From Neisseria sp. (lineage in GTDB: Bacteria > Pseudomonadota > Gammaproteobacteria > Burkholderiales > Neisseriaceae), in the NCBI RefSeq assembly GCF_030523955.1, contig NZ_JAUNHL010000009.1, positions 1 to 58,916 on the forward strand: a DNA stretch of 58,916 nt. The letters are read 5' to 3'. Positions 15,445 through 26,300 of this stretch are shown piece after piece. A program made the position numbers and the translations under genes. Position 1 is the first letter of the stretch. Every line of letters begins with the position of its first letter. The notes under the pieces were generated by a model. It was given only the letters and a program-made list of their open reading frames with translations. It was not told where the DNA came from and ran no database searches.

Positions 15445-17931
15445 TTATTGCTGAATCACATGCGGATCATGTGGCAGTTCTTTATCGGTCAGCGGTTTGA
15501 TGTGCCAGATACCGTCTGCGTAATCTTGAATCGATCGGTCAGACGAGAAATAGCCCATGTTGGCGATGTTAATCAGTGCGGAGCGGCGCCATTTTTCCGG
15601 TTGACGATAATAGTCGTCCACTTTGTACTGGGTATCGACATAGCTGCGGAAGTCGGCAAGCACTTGGTAGTAATCGCCGCCTGCATGCAATACGTCGCTG
15701 TAACGGCCAGGTTCTTGCGGCGAGAATACGTCGGTGGCGATTTGGCGAATGATGCGGCGAAGATCCGGGTCTTGTTCCATGTAGCTGATCGGATCGTAGC
15801 CTTGGCGGCGGATGGCTTCTACCTCTTCTACCGTGTTGCCGAAGATAAAGATATTCTCATCACCGACATGCTCCAGAATCTCAACGTTGGCACCGTCTAG
15901 CGTACCAATGGTCAATGCACCGTTAAGGGCGAATTTCATGTTGCCGGTGCCGGAGGCTTCGGTGCCAGCCAATGAAATTTGTTCGGACAAATCGGCGGCG
16001 GGAATAATCATTTCGGCGAGGCTGACGCTGTAGTTCGGGATGAATACTACTTTAATCAAATCGCGCACGCGGTCGTCATTATTGATGATACTAGCGGCAT
16101 CATTAATGAGACGGATGATTTTTTTCGCCATATAGTAGGCGGAGGCGGCTTTACCGGCGAAAATGAATACGCGCGGCTGCCAGTCGGCATCGGGATTTTC
16201 CAGAATTTTGTTGTAACGGTCGATGATGTGCATCAGGTTCAGCGCTTGGCGCTTGTATTCGTGAATGCGTTTGATCTGTACGTCGAACAAAGCCTGCGGG
16301 TTGATTTTAATGCCCAATTCTTTTTCGATGTAATCGGCCAAGCGTTGTTTGTTGTATTGTTTCACTTCGGCAAATTCGGCCTGTACTTTTTTGTCATCTA
16401 CCAATTTGTTCAGATTGGTGAGGTGATCCAGATGCAGGCGCCAGTCTTTTTCGCCGAGGTTCTTGTCGAGGAAGGCGGCCAGCGGCGGGTTGGCCACGGC
16501 AATCCAGCGGCGGGGAGTCACGCCGTTGGTCACGTTGGTGAAACGGTCGGGGAAGATGCGGGCGAAGTCAGAGAAAATCGAAGTTTTCATCAAATCTGAG
16601 TGGATTTTGGCCACGCCGTTGACTTTGTGCGAACCAATAACGGCAAGCCAAGCCATGCGTACGCGACGGCCATGTTCTTCATCGATAATGGAAACGCGGC
16701 GGATAAAGTCATCATCATAATGGCCGATCGCACGCAGGGCATCAATGAAATATTTGTTGATTTCCAGAATGATGTCGAGGTGGCGCGGCAACAGGCGACC
16801 CATCAGGTCGATAGACCAAGTTTCCAGCGCTTCGCTCATCAGGGTATGGTTGGTGTACGAGAAAATTTTGCATGACATGCCCCAAGCTTCTTGCCAGCTC
16901 AAGCCTTCTTCGTCAAGCAGGATGCGCATCAGTTCCGGAATGGCCAATACCGGGTGGGTATCGTTCAGGTGGATAGCAACTTCATCGGCCAAAGTGCGGA
17001 TGTTGGGGAAGCGGCATTTATGGCGGGCAATAATATCTTGAATAGAGGCTGATACCAGGAAGTATTCTTGTTTCAGGCGCAGTTCGCGGCCGCTGTCGGT
17101 CGAGTCGTTGGGGTAGAGTACGCGCGAGATGTTTTCATCGCTGGTTTGCGCACGCATGGCGGAGAAGTAATCGCCTTTGTTGAATTCGGCCAGGTTGAAC
17201 AGGTCGCCGGCGTGGGCGGTCCACAAACGCAGGGTGTTGGCTACATCGCCGCCGTAGCCCGGAATGATTTCGTCGTAACCTAATGCGGTAATCTGTTCGC
17301 CCGGTTCCCAGTGTTTGATGCTGCCGTGGCTGTGCAACTGGCCGCCGAAGGAAACAGGATAGCTTTTGTTCGGTCGCAAAAATTGCCAAGCCATGTCTTG
17401 TTCCAGCCACAAATCGGGTTTTTCGATTTGTTGGCCGTCTACGATTTCCTGCTTGAACATACCGTATTGATAACGGATACCATAGCCCATGGCCGGAATG
17501 CGCAAGGTGGCGAGTGAATCGAGGAAACATGCGGCCAAGCGACCCAAACCGCCGTTGCCCAGGCCGGGATCTTCTTCTTCTTCGGCCACTTCTGAGAATT
17601 CCAGGCCGAGTTGTTTGAAGGCTTCGTTAAAGGTCTCAAATACGCCTTCGTTAATCAGTGCATTGACAAAGGCACGGCCCATCAAAAATTCCATGGAAAG
17701 GTAGTACACCATGCGTTTTTTGTTTTCGATGTGGCTGCGGCGGGTTTTCAGGAAACTCTCGGTCATCAGATCGCGGGCGGCAAACATGGCGGCGTTGAGC
17801 CAGTCTTCATGTTTGGCTTCGCGGGGATCTACACCGAGGGTGAAAATCAGTTTGTATACGATGGATTGGCGGACGAAATCGGCATCCGGCTTGGGCATCC
17901 GATATTCGTATTCTGGAAGTTTGTTAACCAT
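15445..17931 (-). CDS. glgP: Glycogen phosphorylase
   Basis: The 828-residue enzyme releases glucose 1-phosphate from the ends of glycogen. The pyridoxal-phosphate site [20 protein letters not shown] is intact near residue 650, and the family segments [20 protein letters not shown] and [16 protein letters not shown] are present. I chose the ATG at 17929-17931 with AAGGAA upstream. The longer frame up to 18075 adds 48 residues that run through a DUS repeat. It is last in the glycogen cluster, 147 bases after glgA, so synthesis and breakdown genes are probably co-regulated. Confidence 0.94.
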   Translation of the reverse strand: MVNKLPEYEYRMPKPDADFVRQSIVYKLIFTLGVDPREAKHEDWLNAAMFAARDLMTESFLKTRRSHIENKKRMVYYLSMEFLMGRAFVNALINEGVFETFNEAFKQLGLEFSEVAEEEEDPGLGNGGLGRLAACFLDSLATLRIPAMGYGIRYQYGMFKQEIVDGQQIEKPDLWLEQDMAWQFLRPNKSYPVSFGGQLHSHGSIKHWEPGEQITALGYDEIIPGYGGDVANTLRLWTAHAGDLFNLAEFNKGDYFSAMRAQTSDENISRVLYPNDSTDSGRELRLKQEYFLVSASIQDIIARHKCRFPNIRTLADEVAIHLNDTHPVLAIPELMRILLDEEGLSWQEAWGMSCKIFSYTNHTLMSEALETWSIDLMGRLLPRHLDIILEINKYFIDALRAIGHYDDDFIRRVSIIDEEHGRRVRMAWLAVIGSHKVNGVAKIHSDLMKTSIFSDFARIFPDRFTNVTNGVTPRRWIAVANPPLAAFLDKNLGEKDWRLHLDHLTNLNKLVDDKKVQAEFAEVKQYNKQRLADYIEKELGIKINPQALFDVQIKRIHEYKRQALNLMHIIDRYNKILENPDADWQPRVFIFAGKAASAYYMAKKIIRLINDAASIINNDDRVRDLIKVVFIPNYSVSLAEMIIPAADLSEQISLAGTEASGTGNMKFALNGALTIGTLDGANVEILEHVGDENIFIFGNTVEEVEAIRRQGYDPISYMEQDPDLRRIIRQIATDVFSPQEPGRYSDVLHAGGDYYQVLADFRSYVDTQYKVDDYYRQPEKWRRSALINIANMGYFSSDRSIQDYADGIWHIKPLTDKELPHDPHVIQQ

Positions 17932-18004
17932 AGTGTTATTCCTTTTTTGTGAATTATGACTGATTAATATCGTGGTTGAGGTAAGTTGAGATAGAGTATT
18001 GATT

Positions 18005-18038
18005 TCAGACAGGAGTATCAAGAATGCCTGTCTGAAAA
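18005..18038. repeat. Imperfect DUS pair upstream of glgP
   Basis: An exact DUS at 18025-18036 and a partial complementary copy at about 18004-18013 could form a weak stem between glgA and glgP. Confidence 0.5.
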
Positions 18039-18078
18039 CACGGTGTTTTACAGGAGATATTCGTTCAGTTTCCAAACA

Positions 18079-19518
18079 TCAGTAAGTCTGTTGATAACAT
18101 TCATTATAGTTTTCGGCTGCGATGTGCCAACCGAAGTCTTGCTGCATGGCTTGCTTACGGATGCTGCTCCAAGTACGCGATCCCCATAGGTTGGCAGCCT
18201 GATTCAGGGCATTGGATAAGGCTTCCGATGAAACTTCTTCAAAAACAAATCCGGTGGCAGTTTTGTTTTTGATGCTGGCGTTATCGCTATCGACCACTGT
18301 GTCTGCCAGACCGCCGGTTTTGCGTACTAACGGCAGGGTGCCGTATTTCAGGCCATAAAGTTGGGTAAGGCCGCAGGGCTCGAAGCGGCTGGGAACCAAA
18401 ATAATATCGGCTGCTGCAATCAGGCGGTGGGAAAGTTCTTCGTCGTAGCCGATGTGTACGGCTACTTGATTGGGGTAGGCGGCAGCAAGCGTCTTAAATG
18501 CTTGCTCGATACCGGGTACACCGCTGCCGAGCAAAATGAATTGCAATGGTGCGCCTTCGGCCAGTTTTCGGTTTAATGCATCCAACAGTAAATCCGCGCC
18601 TTTTTGAGAGGTTAGGCGTGAAATCATGGTCAGTAACAAGGTATCGGTATCCACTGGTAAACCGAACTGCTCTTGAATAGCGGTTTTATTGACTTTTTTG
18701 CCTTGCATGGCCCGCAGATGATAAGGCTTTTCCAAATGCTTATCGTGTTGCGGGTTCCATACTGCATCATCTACTCCGTTGAGAATGCCGCTGAGCCGGC
18801 CTTCAGAGTGACGGGTTTGCAATAAACCGTGCAAGCCGCAGGCTGCGGGTTCTTGGGTAATTTCCGCTGCATAAGTGGGGCTGACGGTAGTGATATGGTC
18901 GGCGTAAAACAGTCCGGCTTTAAGAAATGATAATTGGCCGTTAAACTCCAAACCTTCCACTTGATACATGGAAGATGGCAAATCCAATTCTGCTAAATGT
19001 TTGGCTTGAAACATGCCTTGGTAGGCAATGTTATGAATGGTAAAAACACTGCGTACGGGCGACTGCCAATGTTTGAGATAAGCGGGTGCTAATCCGGTCT
19101 GCCAATCGTGCGCATGCAGGATTTCCGGTTTGCCCCAGTTCTCGTCCAAGCCGCAGGCAAGGGCAGCCGCCGCCCAGCTTAAAACGCCGAAACGGATAAC
19201 GTTGTCGCTGTAATCGGTGTAATGGGCATCGTGATAAGGATTGCCTTCGCGGTCGAACAAGTGGGGAGCATCAACCAAATAAAGGCCGATACCGTTGAAA
19301 TCGGTAAAACGGACGGTGACATAACCGCCAAAGGTGTCGCGCGAGGCAATTTCAATAGTTTCAGGCAATGCTTCGCGTACTTTGCGGTAATAAGGTAACA
19401 CTACGCGCACATCGTCGCCGCGTTTTTGCTGGGCAAACGGTAGCGCACCTAAGACGTCGGCTAAGCCACCGGTCTTGATTAAGGGATAAAGTTCAGAAGT
19501 TGCATGCAGTATTTTCAT
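18079..19518 (-). CDS. glgA: Glycogen synthase (ADP-glucose)
   Basis: The 479-residue GT5-family enzyme has the N-terminal ADP-glucose motif KTGGLADV (residues 16-23) and the C-terminal segment PSRFEPCGLTQLYGLKYGTLPLVRKTGGL. It extends alpha-1,4-glucan chains from ADP-glucose made by GlgC. Start ATG 19516-19518 has GGAG upstream. It lies 224 AT-rich bases beyond glgC, with a 12-bp hairpin after glgC, so glgA-glgP may also use its own promoter. Confidence 0.95.
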   Translation of the reverse strand: MKILHATSELYPLIKTGGLADVLGALPFAQQKRGDDVRVVLPYYRKVREALPETIEIASRDTFGGYVTVRFTDFNGIGLYLVDAPHLFDREGNPYHDAHYTDYSDNVIRFGVLSWAAAALACGLDENWGKPEILHAHDWQTGLAPAYLKHWQSPVRSVFTIHNIAYQGMFQAKHLAELDLPSSMYQVEGLEFNGQLSFLKAGLFYADHITTVSPTYAAEITQEPAACGLHGLLQTRHSEGRLSGILNGVDDAVWNPQHDKHLEKPYHLRAMQGKKVNKTAIQEQFGLPVDTDTLLLTMISRLTSQKGADLLLDALNRKLAEGAPLQFILLGSGVPGIEQAFKTLAAAYPNQVAVHIGYDEELSHRLIAAADIILVPSRFEPCGLTQLYGLKYGTLPLVRKTGGLADTVVDSDNASIKNKTATGFVFEEVSSEALSNALNQAANLWGSRTWSSIRKQAMQQDFGWHIAAENYNECYQQTY

Positions 19519-19692
19519 TACAATCTCCAGATTTGATAATGGTAGCCTAAGGCTTCGTAATTATTATTGTGTTTGGTTATTTTATCGCGTTCAGATAGCT
19601 ATTTACAGGACAAGCCGGTTTTATTTGAGTATCTGTTTGTATTAGTTGTTATTTTGTTACATAAATTATACCAGTTTACGGTTATTTTTATT

Positions 19693-19725
19693 ACACGGGC
19701 CGACGATGATTTAGTCGGCCCGTGT
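19693..19725. terminator. 12-bp hairpin after glgC
   Basis: Arms ACACGGGCCGAC and GTCGGCCCGTGT pair perfectly around a 9-base loop, about 20 bases past the glgC stop. No T run follows on the minus strand, so it may attenuate transcription, stabilise the mRNA end or mark processing instead of acting as a classic terminator. Confidence 0.6.
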
Positions 19726-19742
19726 ATGGTGCAGACGGTGGT

Positions 19743-21053
19743 TTATTTGGTTTTTGCCTGTTCCCGTTTTTGTAGCATATCGGGGGTGACCAATACCACT
19801 TCGCCACTACTGCTGGTACGGAAGTATTTGGCATCCTCTTGCTGATCAATGCCTATCTGCATACCGTCAGGGATAACGCAGTTGCGTTCGATAATGCAAT
19901 TTTTGAGATGACAGTTTTTACCGACGGAAACCCCCGGCAATATTACCGCCGAATCGATAACGGAACCTTCGTCCACCGTTACCCGGCCGAACAATACCGA
20001 AGAAGTAATTTCGGCATCATTGATGATGCAGCCGCCGCTGACCATCGAATTATCTAAGGTGCGCCGGCTTTTGTTTTTATAGAAAAACTTGGCGGGCATG
20101 GATTGGGTGGGCAGGCCGCGAACCGGCCATTGATTGTCAAACAGATTCAGCTGCGGATGCTCGGTTACCAAATCCATGTGGGTGCGCCAGTAGCTGTCGA
20201 GGGTACCGACGTCGCGCCAGTAGATGCTGCCTTCGGCATTGCGTCCCATGCACGAGCGCTCGAACGGATGGGCATACAATACACCTTCTTCCAATGCGCG
20301 CGGAATCACGTCTTTGCCGAAATCGTGATGGGTGTTTTCGCGGCAGACTTCTCTTTCCAAGGTACTGTAAAGATAGTCGGCATCGAATACGTAAATACCC
20401 ATGGAGGCCAACGAAGAATCCGGCTTTTCTCGCATGGCGGGGGGATCGGCCGGTTTTTCAACGAATTGTTGCACTTTCAGGTGTTCGTTGACCGCCATGA
20501 TGCCGAATTGGTCGGCTTCGCTGCGTTTGACTTCGATACAGCCTACCGTGCATTTTGCGCCGCTGTTAATGTGGTCGCGCAACATTTGCATATAGTCCAT
20601 TTTATAAATATGGTCACCGGCCAGAATGAGCACGTATTTCGGTTTGTAATGCTCTTTCATGATGGTGACATTCTGCCACACGGCATCGGCAGTGCCGCGG
20701 TACCACATAGACTCATCTACTTGTTGGCGGGCGGGCAGCATATCGACAAACTGGCCGCGTTCGCGCGGAAGGAACGACCAGGCATGTTGCAGATGTCGAA
20801 GCAGCGAGTGGGCTTCGTATTGGGTAATCACGCCGATTTTCAACAAATTGGAATTCAAGCAGTTGGATAAGGTGAAATCAATGATTCGCCAGTTGCCGCC
20901 GAAATAGACGGCCGGTTTGGAGCGGCGATCGGTCATTTCATACAACCGGGAACCGCGGCCGCCTGCCAGTATCAACACGAGCGTGTTGTCTGCAATACTG
21001 CTGCTGCTTAAATACCGTTTGTTTTCAATTTCTTTTTCGGTAAGGGTTGCCAT
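19743..21053 (-). CDS. glgC: Glucose-1-phosphate adenylyltransferase
   Basis: The 436-residue enzyme makes ADP-glucose, the committed step of bacterial glycogen synthesis. The nucleotide-binding opening LVLILAGGRGSRLYEMTDRR lies at about 25-45, and the C-terminal left-handed helix repeat region includes ITSSVLFGRVTVDEGSVI. Length is close to E. coli GlgC (431). Start ATG 21051-21053 has AAGGAG upstream. It begins only 23 bases after glgX, so the two are co-transcribed. Confidence 0.95.
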   Translation of the reverse strand: MATLTEKEIENKRYLSSSSIADNTLVLILAGGRGSRLYEMTDRRSKPAVYFGGNWRIIDFTLSNCLNSNLLKIGVITQYEAHSLLRHLQHAWSFLPRERGQFVDMLPARQQVDESMWYRGTADAVWQNVTIMKEHYKPKYVLILAGDHIYKMDYMQMLRDHINSGAKCTVGCIEVKRSEADQFGIMAVNEHLKVQQFVEKPADPPAMREKPDSSLASMGIYVFDADYLYSTLEREVCRENTHHDFGKDVIPRALEEGVLYAHPFERSCMGRNAEGSIYWRDVGTLDSYWRTHMDLVTEHPQLNLFDNQWPVRGLPTQSMPAKFFYKNKSRRTLDNSMVSGGCIINDAEITSSVLFGRVTVDEGSVIDSAVILPGVSVGKNCHLKNCIIERNCVIPDGMQIGIDQQEDAKYFRTSSSGEVVLVTPDMLQKREQAKTK

Positions 21054-21076
21054 AAATTTCTCCTTTGCTATTGAGG

Positions 21077-23077
21077 TCAGGTTTTTTTATGAAAAATCCA
21101 AATGCCCATATGACCGACACGGCATTCGGAATGGTTATGTTCGTAATCTTCTGATGGTGCGAGATGGCATTTCCAGCTACCGGTCGGAAGATAGAACATT
21201 TGTGTGCTGCGTTTGGCGTTGACCAATAGCAGCCATTCGTCGTCCAATAAAACCTGCATGGCTTTGCTGCTGCGGTTTTCCCAGTGTTTGTGCATTTCCA
21301 AACCTTCGGCGGTCATCCAGTGTACCCTGTCGTCCCACCATGCATCTTCGTGCAGCAAGGCAATATCGCGGCGTAAGGCCAATAGTTTTTGAACATAGCT
21401 TTCCAATTCGGCATTGCGGGCCCACCAGTCAAGCCAAGTGATGGCGTTGTCTTGACAATAACCGTTGTTGTTGCCGTTTTGGCTGTTGCCGAACTCGTCA
21501 CCGGACAGCAGCATGGGGGTGCCGTTGGCGAGGAATAGTGATGAGAGCAATGCTTTGCTGGTGTATTCGCGCAACTTTAGAATTTCGGCATTGTCGGTGC
21601 CGCCTTCTTCACCGTGGTTCCAACTCAAGTTATGGCTGTGGCCGTCTCGGTTTTGCTCGCCATTGGCTTCATTATGTTTCTCGTTGTAGCTGACCAAATC
21701 GCGCAAGGTGAAACCGTCGTGCGAGCAAATAAAATTAATTCCTTCGACAGGGGTGCGGCCGTGGTGACGGAATAGGTCGGACGAGCCGGCCAATCTTTCG
21801 GCAAAGGCTCCGAGGTTGCCGCTTTCCTGAACCCAGAAAGCGCGCATGTCGTCGCGGAAACGGTCGTTCCATTCGGCAAACGGCGGCGGAAAATGGCCGA
21901 CTTGGTAGCCGCCGGGACCGATGTCCCATGGTTCGGCTATCATTTTACGGGTGGCCAGCACCGGGTCTTGGTAAATCGCCTGAAACAATCGTCCGTAGGT
22001 ATTGAAGCCGGGTTCGCGCCCCAATACTACGGCCAAATCAAAGCGGAAGCCGTCGATGTGGAATTCTTGCACCCAATAACGCAGGCAGTCCATCAGCCAG
22101 CGGGTAACGTTACGTTCGGATAATTGCAACGTATTACCGGTACCGCTCCAATTGCTGTATGAGCAATTTGCTTCCTGCCAATACCAGGCCGGATTATCGA
22201 TACCGCGCTGGCTGAGCATCAGGCCGACACTGCGGTCTTGCTCGGCGGTATGGTTAAATACGATGTCCAGAAACACTTCGATACCGGCAGCGTGAAGGGC
22301 GCGTACGGCGCAACGCAATTCGTCGGCGGCGTTTTTGGGGGCTGCCGCATAAGAGGGCTCTACGCTGAAATGCGAATAAGTGTTATAGCCCCAGTAGTTG
22401 CTCAAGCCGTTTTGCTGAAGATGGTATTCGTCCAAATGCAGCTGTACGGGCAGTAATTCGACTGCCGTGATGCCCAATTCTTTCAGATAGGCAATGACTT
22501 TCGGATCGGCCAAGGCGGCGTAAGTGCCTGCGTGTTCCAAGCCGGGTATTAATTTGGTTAAGCCTTTTACATGGGCTTCGTAAATCACGGTATCCGGCCA
22601 TGGGATATCGGGAAAACGGTCGTCTTGCCAATCAAATGTGCTGGGTGCGGTTACAACGCTTTTGGGGGCGATGGCTGCGTTGTCGCGCTGGTCATCGTAG
22701 CGCAGCCAAGCCAACTCTTCCGGGTTGCAGTAATGCAGTGTGCCGTCTATGTCTCGCGCATAGGGATCGGCCAGTAATTTTTTCGGGTTGAAAAACAGGC
22801 CGAGCTCGGGGTAATAACTGCCGTATACGCGGTAGCCGTAACGTTGTCCGGCTTGCAAGCCTTCGACAAAGCCAAAATGGATATGGCGGTCGACATCCGG
22901 CAGGGTGAGGCGAGTTTCTTTTCCGTTGTCGTCAAATAGGCAGAGCTCTACTTTTTCTGCGCGTGAGGAGAATAAAGCGAAATTCACGCCGTTGTCTTTT
23001 AAAGTGGCGCCCATCGGGTAAGGGCTGCCTTTGCTTATGCTGAATTTTTTATCTTTTCTGGGGTAAAACTTATTCAT
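21077..23077 (-). CDS. glgX: Glycogen debranching enzyme
   Basis: The 666-residue GH13 isoamylase-type enzyme has an N-terminal CBM48-like domain (from GSPYPMGATLKDNGVNFALFSS) and catalytic regions with the nucleophile Asp in DGFRFDLAVVL, the acid Glu in MIAEPWDIG and the stabilising Asp in CSHDGFTL. It removes side chains from phosphorylase limit glycogen. I chose the ATG at 23075-23077, next to family sequence. The longer frame runs through a DUS and 39 unrelated residues. No convincing Shine-Dalgarno is visible at either start. Confidence 0.93.
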   Translation of the reverse strand: MNKFYPRKDKKFSISKGSPYPMGATLKDNGVNFALFSSRAEKVELCLFDDNGKETRLTLPDVDRHIHFGFVEGLQAGQRYGYRVYGSYYPELGLFFNPKKLLADPYARDIDGTLHYCNPEELAWLRYDDQRDNAAIAPKSVVTAPSTFDWQDDRFPDIPWPDTVIYEAHVKGLTKLIPGLEHAGTYAALADPKVIAYLKELGITAVELLPVQLHLDEYHLQQNGLSNYWGYNTYSHFSVEPSYAAAPKNAADELRCAVRALHAAGIEVFLDIVFNHTAEQDRSVGLMLSQRGIDNPAWYWQEANCSYSNWSGTGNTLQLSERNVTRWLMDCLRYWVQEFHIDGFRFDLAVVLGREPGFNTYGRLFQAIYQDPVLATRKMIAEPWDIGPGGYQVGHFPPPFAEWNDRFRDDMRAFWVQESGNLGAFAERLAGSSDLFRHHGRTPVEGINFICSHDGFTLRDLVSYNEKHNEANGEQNRDGHSHNLSWNHGEEGGTDNAEILKLREYTSKALLSSLFLANGTPMLLSGDEFGNSQNGNNNGYCQDNAITWLDWWARNAELESYVQKLLALRRDIALLHEDAWWDDRVHWMTAEGLEMHKHWENRSSKAMQVLLDDEWLLLVNAKRSTQMFYLPTGSWKCHLAPSEDYEHNHSECRVGHMGIWIFHKKT

Positions 23078-23141
23078 GTGTTGTGCGGATGGGGTTGGTT
23101 CTTTAAGAATAACGGCCGTATCTACAAATAGGTAGGGATTA

Positions 23142-23289
23142 TGCCTGTCTGAAAAACAGCGGTTATTTAAGTTATGGAAATTTTTGGAAAACAACCTGAA
23201 ACCGGCACGGGCTGTTTTGCAAAAACTTCTTGATGGCAGGTTTTGCTGTTTTTCAGACAGGCATTCTGTGTTGGCAATGCCTGTCTGAA
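23142..23289. repeat. Three DUS between the malQ-glgB fusion gene and glgX
   Basis: Exact copies lie at 23142-23153, 23252-23263 and 23278-23289. The first two form an inward pair with a large loop. The last two face outward. They separate the fusion gene from glgX. Confidence 0.75.
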
Positions 23290-23302
23290 AAAGCAGAAGG
23301 TA

Positions 23303-26300
23303 TTATTCCTGTTCTTGATTATCCAGATAGAGGAAAACCGTTGCCAACGGCGGTAAAGTCAGATTAAGCGACTGCGGGCGTCCGTGCGAAAAAATTTCTT
23401 CGGTGAATACTTCCGATCCCGAGCTGACGCCGCTGCCCTTGTATTGGCTTTTATCGGAGTTCATCACTTCGCGGTAGGTACCTGCCGCATTCACGCCGAT
23501 ACGGTAGTTTTCACGTACCACAGAGGTGAAGTTGCTGACTACAATCATGCGGTTGCCTTCACGGTCGCGTCGTTCGAAGGCGAATACCGAGTTATTGCCG
23601 TCATCGGCCACCAGCCATTCGAATCCATCCGGCCATTGGTCCAATTGATAGAGCGGCGCGTGTTCGCGATAGACATGATTGAGATCGCGCACGAAATCCT
23701 GCACGCCTTTGTGCCAGCCGCCGCCGTGTTCTTCTTCCAGCAGGAACCAGTCGAGTGCTTGGTCGTAGTTCCACTCGCGGCCTTGGGCAAATTCGCTGCC
23801 CATAAACAGCAGTTTTTTGCCGGGGAAGCCGTACATAAAGCCGTAGTAAGCGCGCAGGTTGGCGAATTTCTGCCAAGCATCGCCGGGCATTTTCGATAAC
23901 AGCGAGCCTTTGCCGTGCACCACTTCGTCGTGCGACAAGGGCAGAATGAAGTTTTCGCTGTATTGGTAAACCATGCCGAACGTCATCAGGTTGTGATGGT
24001 ATTTGCGGTTAACCGGGTCTTCCTGCATATAGCGCAAGGTATCGTTCATCCAACCCATATTCCATTTATATTGGAAATTCAGCCCTTCAGCGCGCGTAAC
24101 ATTGGCAAACGAAGTGGATTCTTCGGCAATTTCGGAAGCGGCGGGCACTTCCTGTTGCAACATGGTGTTGGTGTCGCGCAGGAATTTGATGGCTTCCAGA
24201 TTTTCGCGGCCGCCGTATTGGTTGGGAATCCACTCGCCTTCTTTACGAGAATAATCGCGGTAAATCATCGAGGCGACGGCATCAACACGCAAACCGTCGA
24301 AACCGAAACGCTCAATCCAGTAAAGGGCATTGCCTTGCAGGAAGTTTTTCACTTCGGTGCGACCGAAGTTGTAGATCAGCGTGTTCCAATCCTGATGGTA
24401 GCCTTCGCGCGGATCGGCATGTTCGTATAAGGGGGTGCCGTCGAAATGGTTAAGGCCGTGGTCATCTACCGGGAAATGGCCGACTACCCAATCGAGGATG
24501 ACGCTGATACCGGCATCATGCGCGGTTTGGATCAGGTATTGCAACTGTTGGGGCGAACCGAAGCGGCTGGTCGGCGCATAAAGGCCGGTGGCCTGATAAC
24601 CCCAAGAGCCGTCGAACGGATATTCGGAAATCGGCATGAATTCGATATGGGTAAATCCCATTTCTTTTACATAGTCGACCAACTCTTTGGCCAAATCTTC
24701 GTAAGTTATCCAGAAATTGTTTTCCACCCTACGTTTCCACGAACCCAGATGGACTTCGTAAATGCTGATCGGGCTGTCTACCGCATTGGCTTGGCGGCGG
24801 AAGGCAGGTTCCGGCATTTTTTCCGGCAAGCCGCGCACCACTGAAGCAGTGGTCGGACGCAGTTCGGAGGCGAAAGCATAAGGATCGGATTTCTGGCGGA
24901 CATTGCCGTTTGCATCAAGCAATTCGAATTTATACAAGGCATTAAACGGTACTTCGGGGATAAAGATTTCCCAGATGCCGGTAGAGGGGTGGAAGCGCAT
25001 CATATGACGGCGGCCGTCCCATTGGTTGAATTCGCCGATAACCGATACGCGGCGGGCATTCGGTGCCCACAGGCGGAAGTGCACGCCTTTAACGCCGTCC
25101 ATTTCCGCGAGGTGTGCACCCAATGTTTCATAAGGACGAAGGTGGCTGCCTTCGCCGAGCAGCCAGGAATCCAAGGGTTGCAGGCCGGAAGTGAAGCGGT
25201 AAGGATCTTCGATGCGGTAAGCTTCGCTGCCGGGATGTTGTACCAAAAGTGCATAATCGGGGGTATTGGGCGGCAAAATCACGGCAAAGAAACCGCGTGA
25301 ATCGGTTTTGTTCATTTCGATAATGACTTCGCCGCTGTTGCGATCGATCACGCTTACTTTTTCCGCATCGGGTTGTATGGTACGGATAACCTCGCCCAAA
25401 CCGTTGACACGGTGGCGGCCGAGATAGGAGAAGGGGTTGCCGTGGTTGGCAAAGAAAAAGCTATCAACCGTTTGCTGTTCGTCGCGATCGAGCGGGGGAT
25501 AAGCAGGCGTAGCGGAAGTATTTTTTTTCATATCTATTTCTTTCCTGATTGAGGCAAGTTCTTGGCAGACTTGTGGTTGCGAATCGAATGCGGTTACCGC
25601 CACCGGCAGTTTGCGTGCCCAGTTGGGATAACCCGAAGCGATACCGGGGATATTGAAATTGTGGCTGATATTGAGTAGGTTTTCTATCTGGAAGGCATAA
25701 AGGCGGCTTTTGCTCTGCATACCGAAAGTATGTACCGCGTGCAGCAACTCGGGCGTCATTTCATGCGGCATTTCACTGTTTTCAGACAGGCATCCCGCTT
25801 GTTTCAGTGCGTTAAACAAATCCTGTTTGTTGCGTTCACGCTCGGCTTGCGCTTCCGTTAGCGACAATTCACCGTCGAATACGCCCAGTTCGGCCATGTC
25901 GAGCAAATCCTGACCGCGCCAGAAACCGGCCAGCGGTGCGACATCGTGGGTGCTGGTTACCGTAATCGACTGTTCTGGATAGTGTTCGGGCAGGGTATAG
26001 CCGTTGCTGTGACGGTTGAAATACAACACGGAATAGGTGAATACCTGGTAGCGGAAGAGGGCTTCGCGCATATTGTCGGGCACCGTTCCCAAGTCTTCGC
26101 CGATCACCACGCACTGATGGCGGTGGCTTTCCAGCGCGAGAATCGCCATCATGGCTTCGAGCGGGTAATGTACATATGCACCGTTGGCGGCGTTTTCTCC
26201 CAGCACAACCCACCATAAACGGCAAAGTGCCATCACATGATCGATGCGTAAAACACCGTATAAGCGCATGTTTTCGCGCAATAGATCAATAAAGGCGCGA

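Noticed and set aside
25525-25550. Possible sequencing frameshift at the malQ-glgB joint
   Set aside because: MalQ and GlgB are already in the same frame with no stop, so no frameshift needs to be assumed. A lost stop remains possible and is noted as a finding.
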